This document shows, piece by piece, positions 25,796-28,696 of a stretch of DNA of 28,696 nucleotides (its first letter is position 1; every line of letters begins with the position of its first letter). The stretch is from the NCBI GenBank assembly GCA_910578305.1, contig CAJTQH010000021.1, positions 1 to 28,696 of the forward strand. Direction: 5' to 3'. The position numbers were made by a program, and so were the translations under genes. The notes below the pieces were generated by a model, which was given only the letters and a program-made list of their open reading frames with translations, did not search any database and was not told the origin of the DNA. This stretch comes from an uncultured Muribaculaceae bacterium (lineage in GTDB: Bacteria; Bacteroidota; Bacteroidia; Bacteroidales; Muribaculaceae).

Positions 25796-25856
25796 CGGCA
25801 TATCCAGAATTGGAATATGCCGTGATTTTGATTCGTTTCTGAAATGAATCAAAATC
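25796..25856. repeat. Tandem palindromes upstream of the sigma gene
   Basis: Two hairpins stand side by side. The first pairs CGGCATATCCA (25796-25806) with the segment 25811-25822, with one bulged A. The second pairs GATTTTGATTC (25824-25834) with GAATCAAAATC (25846-25856), and G-U plus three further pairs can extend it to a 3-base loop. They end about 25 bases before the sigma-gene -7 box. Operator and terminator roles are both possible. Confidence 0.55.
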
Positions 25857-25863
25857 GTTCTCC

Positions 25864-25898
25864 GATTGACGATAATTGATTATATTTGCCCGTCAATC
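25864..25898 (+). promoter_or_regulatory. Sigma-gene promoter inside an inverted repeat
   Basis: TATATTTG (25881-25888) fits TAnnTTTG and is 17 bases before the ATG at 25906. GATTGACG (25864-25871) and CGTCAATC (25891-25898) form a perfect 8-bp inverted repeat with a 19-base spacer that holds the -7 element. This geometry would suit a repressor site; the binding protein is unknown. Confidence 0.6.
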
Positions 25899-25905
25899 TA
25901 CAATA

Positions 25906-26460
25906 ATGGACAACGCTAACCACGACAAAGACGCCCGTTTTGAGCGATTTTATGCGGCCAACTTCCCAAAAGTCAAGAACTTTGCATGGCTCCTGACCAA
26001 GTCGGAAGACGATGCCGAGGATATTGCCCAAAGTATTTTTCTCAAGCTATGGATGAAACCCGAACTATGGGAGGATGACGAATCCATGGCCGGTTATCTA
26101 TATGTAGTGACCCGAAATGAAATTTTTGGGCTATTCAAGCACCAGAAAGTCGAAAAAAGCTACACCGAGCGTATGACACGGTCGCATCTGCTCGACGAAC
26201 TTTGGGACGATAGCACTTCCGAGCCGCTCGAAAAGATCTATTACAAGGAAAAACTGCTGCTTATCGAGATGGCACTGAAGCGTATGCCCGAACGTCGCCG
26301 CGAAGTATTCGAGATGAGCCGATTCGACGGCCTTTCCAACAAAGAGATTGCCGAACGACTCGACATGCCGTTGCGCACAGTCGAAGACCACATCTACAAA
26401 ACACTGCTCGAGCTGCGAAAAGTGTTAATGTTTGTTATTTTATTTCGCATCTTTCCGTAG
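25906..26460 (+). CDS. ECF-type RNA polymerase sigma factor
   Basis: A 184-residue extracytoplasmic-function sigma factor. Region 2 covers about residues 10-75 (DDAEDIAQSIFLKLW, with GYLYVVTRNEIF). Region 4 covers about 120-172 (MPERRREVFEMSRFDGLSNKEIAERL and TVEDHIYKTL). The C-terminal tail VLMFVILFRIFP is unusually hydrophobic. The frame is open to 25876, but that ATG lies upstream of the -7 box at 25881-25888, so 25906 is the likelier start. With the FecR protein and STN-containing receptor that follow, it should respond to a surface ligand. Confidence 0.92.
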   Translation: MDNANHDKDARFERFYAANFPKVKNFAWLLTKSEDDAEDIAQSIFLKLWMKPELWEDDESMAGYLYVVTRNEIFGLFKHQKVEKSYTERMTRSHLLDELWDDSTSEPLEKIYYKEKLLLIEMALKRMPERRREVFEMSRFDGLSNKEIAERLDMPLRTVEDHIYKTLLELRKVLMFVILFRIFP

Positions 26461-26517
26461 TTACTATTTCTGAGGAATAGTTAATATGTGTAACCGTTCC
26501 TAAAGAAAACCCAAACA

Positions 26518-27513
26518 GTGAAAAATTCAGTCCGTGACGTTATCGACCGCTATGTCGACCACGAATATCCAGCCGAACTCGACGATAAGTTCCGTTCATG
26601 GCTGACCGATGCCGACAATGCTGAAGAAAAAGAAAGTGAACTGTCGCGCCTGTGGGACTCCACGGACTCTGCATCCGTACCTGATATGGAGCAATCTATG
26701 GAACGTATGCGCCGCCTCACCGGCATCACCGACAGGCGCACACTGCGCAGCATGCGCCGACGGCTTAAAATGTGGCGTGCCTCAGCTGCCGTAGCCGTAC
26801 TGGCTGTTGCTGCCGCCACCATGTTCATTCCCATGCGGCCGGCCGATACATCTCAGCCCGATCTGCTGCAAGCCTATATTCCCAAGGCCGAGATGCACAC
26901 TCTGACTCTCCCCGACGGCACCGTGGCGATGCTAAACGCCAATTCCACACTGCTTTATCCACAGCAGTTCAACGGCTCTGAACGTTGCGTCTATCTCACC
27001 GGCGAAGCCAATTTTAAGGTAAATCCAGACCCTGAACATCCGTTCATTGTCAAGACCGCCGATTTTCAGGTGACGGCTCTCGGCACCGAATTCAATGTCG
27101 CAGCCTATCCTGAAGAGGACGAGATCACAGCCACACTTCTGAGCGGCAAAGTCAAAGTTGAATTCGACAATCTTTCACGGTCGGAGATTCTCGCTCCGAG
27201 CCGTCAGCTTGTCTACAGCCGCTCGTCGCGCAAAGCCATGACACGCGACGCCGATCTGTCGGATGTCACTGCATGGCAGCGCGGAGAGATTGTGATGCGC
27301 GGCATGACTCCCGACGAGATTTTCACCCGTCTTGCACGGAAATATCCTTATACATTTATCTATAGCCCACACAGCCTTAAATCAGACAAATTTACCCTGA
27401 CATTCGCAGCCGACGCCGAGTTGTCCGAAGTCATGACCATCATCACTAAAGTAATGGGCGACATTACTTTCCGCATCGAAGCCGACCGCTGCTACGTCAA
27501 CACGGCTCATTAA
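26518..27513 (+). CDS. FecR-family anti-sigma factor
   Basis: A 331-residue single-pass inner-membrane regulator. Residues 1-86 are the cytoplasmic sigma-binding part, about 88-106 the membrane helix (ASAAVAVLAVAAATMFIPM), about 123-220 the periplasmic FecR domain (TLTLPDGTVAMLNANSTL, VTALGTEFNVAAY, TLLSGKVKV). The C-terminal 258-327 is the DUF4974-type domain that contacts the receptor's STN domain. The start is GTG: an in-frame stop lies at 26491 and the next ATG is residue 56, too far in. It lies 57 bases after the sigma gene. Confidence 0.92.
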   Translation: MKNSVRDVIDRYVDHEYPAELDDKFRSWLTDADNAEEKESELSRLWDSTDSASVPDMEQSMERMRRLTGITDRRTLRSMRRRLKMWRASAAVAVLAVAAATMFIPMRPADTSQPDLLQAYIPKAEMHTLTLPDGTVAMLNANSTLLYPQQFNGSERCVYLTGEANFKVNPDPEHPFIVKTADFQVTALGTEFNVAAYPEEDEITATLLSGKVKVEFDNLSRSEILAPSRQLVYSRSSRKAMTRDADLSDVTAWQRGEIVMRGMTPDEIFTRLARKYPYTFIYSPHSLKSDKFTLTFAADAELSEVMTIITKVMGDITFRIEADRCYVNTAH

Positions 27514-27697
27514 GCGACCCTATGACATATCCTTAACCCTAAATATCAACCCATGAAAACCCTTTTACAAGCCTATGTACCAAAAATATCCGGAAGAAGA
27601 TGAGACCTTCTTCCGGATGTGAAATCTTGCTCAATGCCGGCGTCATTTCTTGACGCAATTTATCAAAAATCCAGTAAAATAAACCAACATTAAGAAG
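27514..27697 (+). other. FecR-receptor intergenic region with two hairpins
   Basis: ATCCGGAAGAAG (27588-27599) pairs perfectly with CTTCTTCCGGAT (27607-27618) around 7 bases. GCGTCA (27640-27645) pairs with TGACGC (27651-27656), followed by AATTTAT. Neither has a strong T run. No TAnnTTTG element is visible, consistent with the receptor gene using an ECF-sigma promoter or being read through from fecR. A 16-codon ORF (27553-27603) ends inside the first stem and is probably chance. Confidence 0.5.
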
Positions 27698-28696
27698 ATG
27701 CAGCAAATTTATGAATATTTAGTCAATAAGCCGTCATTACGCAAGGCTTTTATGCTAATTTTGTGCTGTCTGGCTCTTTCCGTGTCGGCCGCGGCACAAG
27801 GTAGCGGCCACCGCATCACGATCAAAAAAAACAATATCTCCGTGATCGAAGCACTGAAAGAGGTAGAAAAACAGACAAAGCTCTCTGTCGGCTACAATGA
27901 GTCGAAGCTCAAAGACTCCCCTTCACTCAATCTGGCTTTGGAAAAAGCCTCGCTTGAAAAATCTCTTTCTGAAATTCTCAGAAACACCGGCTATACGTAT
28001 CAGATCGACGGTAAGTACATTCTCATCGTTCCGGTACAGCCTAAGCCCGCCTCCGTCGGTGCGATGCCCAAAAAGCGTGTCACCGGACGAGTACTTGATG
28101 AAAACGGCGAACCACTCGTGAGCGCAAGCGTGCGTGCCGAAGGCTCTGCCACAGGAGCCATCACCGATATAAATGGCAACTTTACCATCGAAGTTCCGGC
28201 CGACGCCCGCATCAGCGTGAGCTACGTGGGCTATACACCACAATCGCTCAAAATAGGCGATAAGGATCAGGTCAATATACGCATGGCCTCCGATACTCGC
28301 CTGCTCGACAATGTAGTGGTAACGGCTCTCGGCATCAAGCGTGAGCAGAAAGCACTGAGCTACAACGTTCAGCAAGTCAAAGGATCAGATATCGTCAAAG
28401 TGTCCGACGCCAACTTCGTCAACTCGCTCAACGGCAAAGTGGCAGGCGTGACCATCAACACCAGTTCGTCGGGTGTTGGCGGTGCCAGCCGAGTAGTGAT
28501 GCGCGGCACCAAGTCGATCGAGCAGAGCTCCAACGCACTCTACGTCATCGACGGTGTGCCGATGTACAACTTTGGCGGCGGAGGCGACACCGAGTTCGGC
28601 TCAAAAGGCTCTACCGAAGCTATCGCCGACCTCAACCCCGACGACATCGAATGCCTGTCGGTACTTACCGGTGCGGCAGCAGCGGCTCTTTACGGA
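27698..28696 (+). CDS. SusC/RagA-type TonB-dependent receptor with STN domain (partial, 3' end outside window)
   Basis: The first 333 codons of an outer-membrane receptor, open to the window end. Residues 1-33 are a signal peptide (MLILCCLALSVSAAAQ, cleavage near 33-34). About 38-108 is the STN domain (ITIKKNNISVIEALKEVEKQT), which signals to FecR. About 126-198 is a carboxypeptidase-regulatory-like domain (VTGRVLDENGEPLVSASV, GYTPQSLKIG). From about 205 the plug begins with VVVTALGIKREQKALSYN and continues past VMRGTKSIEQSSNALYVIDGVP. The substrate, probably a glycan, is unknown; a SusD partner would be expected downstream. Residue 19 (27752) is an alternative start, but the longer form keeps a basic n-region. 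Confidence 0.95.
   Translation, partial: MQQIYEYLVNKPSLRKAFMLILCCLALSVSAAAQGSGHRITIKKNNISVIEALKEVEKQTKLSVGYNESKLKDSPSLNLALEKASLEKSLSEILRNTGYTYQIDGKYILIVPVQPKPASVGAMPKKRVTGRVLDENGEPLVSASVRAEGSATGAITDINGNFTIEVPADARISVSYVGYTPQSLKIGDKDQVNIRMASDTRLLDNVVVTALGIKREQKALSYNVQQVKGSDIVKVSDANFVNSLNGKVAGVTINTSSSGVGGASRVVMRGTKSIEQSSNALYVIDGVPMYNFGGGGDTEFGSKGSTEAIADLNPDDIECLSVLTGAAAAALYG

Noticed and set aside
27553..27603. 16-codon ORF followed by a hairpin, possible leader peptide for the receptor gene
   Set aside because: No codon bias towards any substrate, no T run after the hairpin and no promoter directly upstream; it looks like chance.

Overview
The window looks like a chromosomal segment of a member of the Bacteroidales, plausibly Muribaculaceae or a relative. 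The support is threefold. Promoters have the Bacteroidota -7 element TAnnTTTG with little Shine-Dalgarno signal. The arginine pathway is the succinylated Bacteroides type, with an N-succinylornithine carbamoyltransferase. The right end carries an ECF sigma / FecR / SusC-type cassette. The family-level guess is inference. I saw no tRNA, rRNA, CRISPR array, insertion sequence or prophage.

Layout. Positions 1-250 are non-coding and hold a REP-like palindromic repeat. Position 251-287 is a strong terminator shared with the minus-strand membrane pyrophosphatase hppA (317-2569). Positions 2751-10795 are an eight-gene minus-strand arginine operon, read argA-like GNAT, argG, argC, argD, argF', argB, argE, argH, tightly packed with several 4-base overlaps. 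Positions 11086-14996 are a minus-strand Phe/Tyr operon (pheA-type prephenate dehydratase, aminotransferase, DAHP synthase/chorismate mutase, prephenate dehydrogenase). hisS (minus) and a Fur-family regulator (plus) diverge from 16643-16749. Plus-strand genes then run: fur-like, purA, DUF1015 protein, small membrane protein, terminator, purL, purF-like, ECF sigma, FecR, and the first 333 codons of a SusC/RagA TonB-dependent receptor that leaves the window.

The most interesting element lies in the 281-base gap before the Phe/Tyr operon. A promoter at 15172-15179 drives an unannotated 23-residue leader peptide (15093-15164) with four Phe and six Tyr. It is followed by an intrinsic terminator (15011-15047) whose 5' arm can pair instead with a segment inside the leader ORF (15104-15110). 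This has all the parts of a ribosome-mediated Phe/Tyr attenuator. Its leader start codon lies only seven bases past the -7 box, so the leader mRNA is probably leaderless.

Other points: the purF-like protein lacks the N-terminal catalytic cysteine of the glutaminase domain but keeps the PRPP motif and four cysteines that look like [4Fe-4S] ligands. The SOTCase has Ala at the specificity position where Bacteroides fragilis has Pro. The prephenate dehydratase ACT domain has QSMP in place of ESRP. Several long perfect palindromes surround the purF-like and sigma-factor genes.
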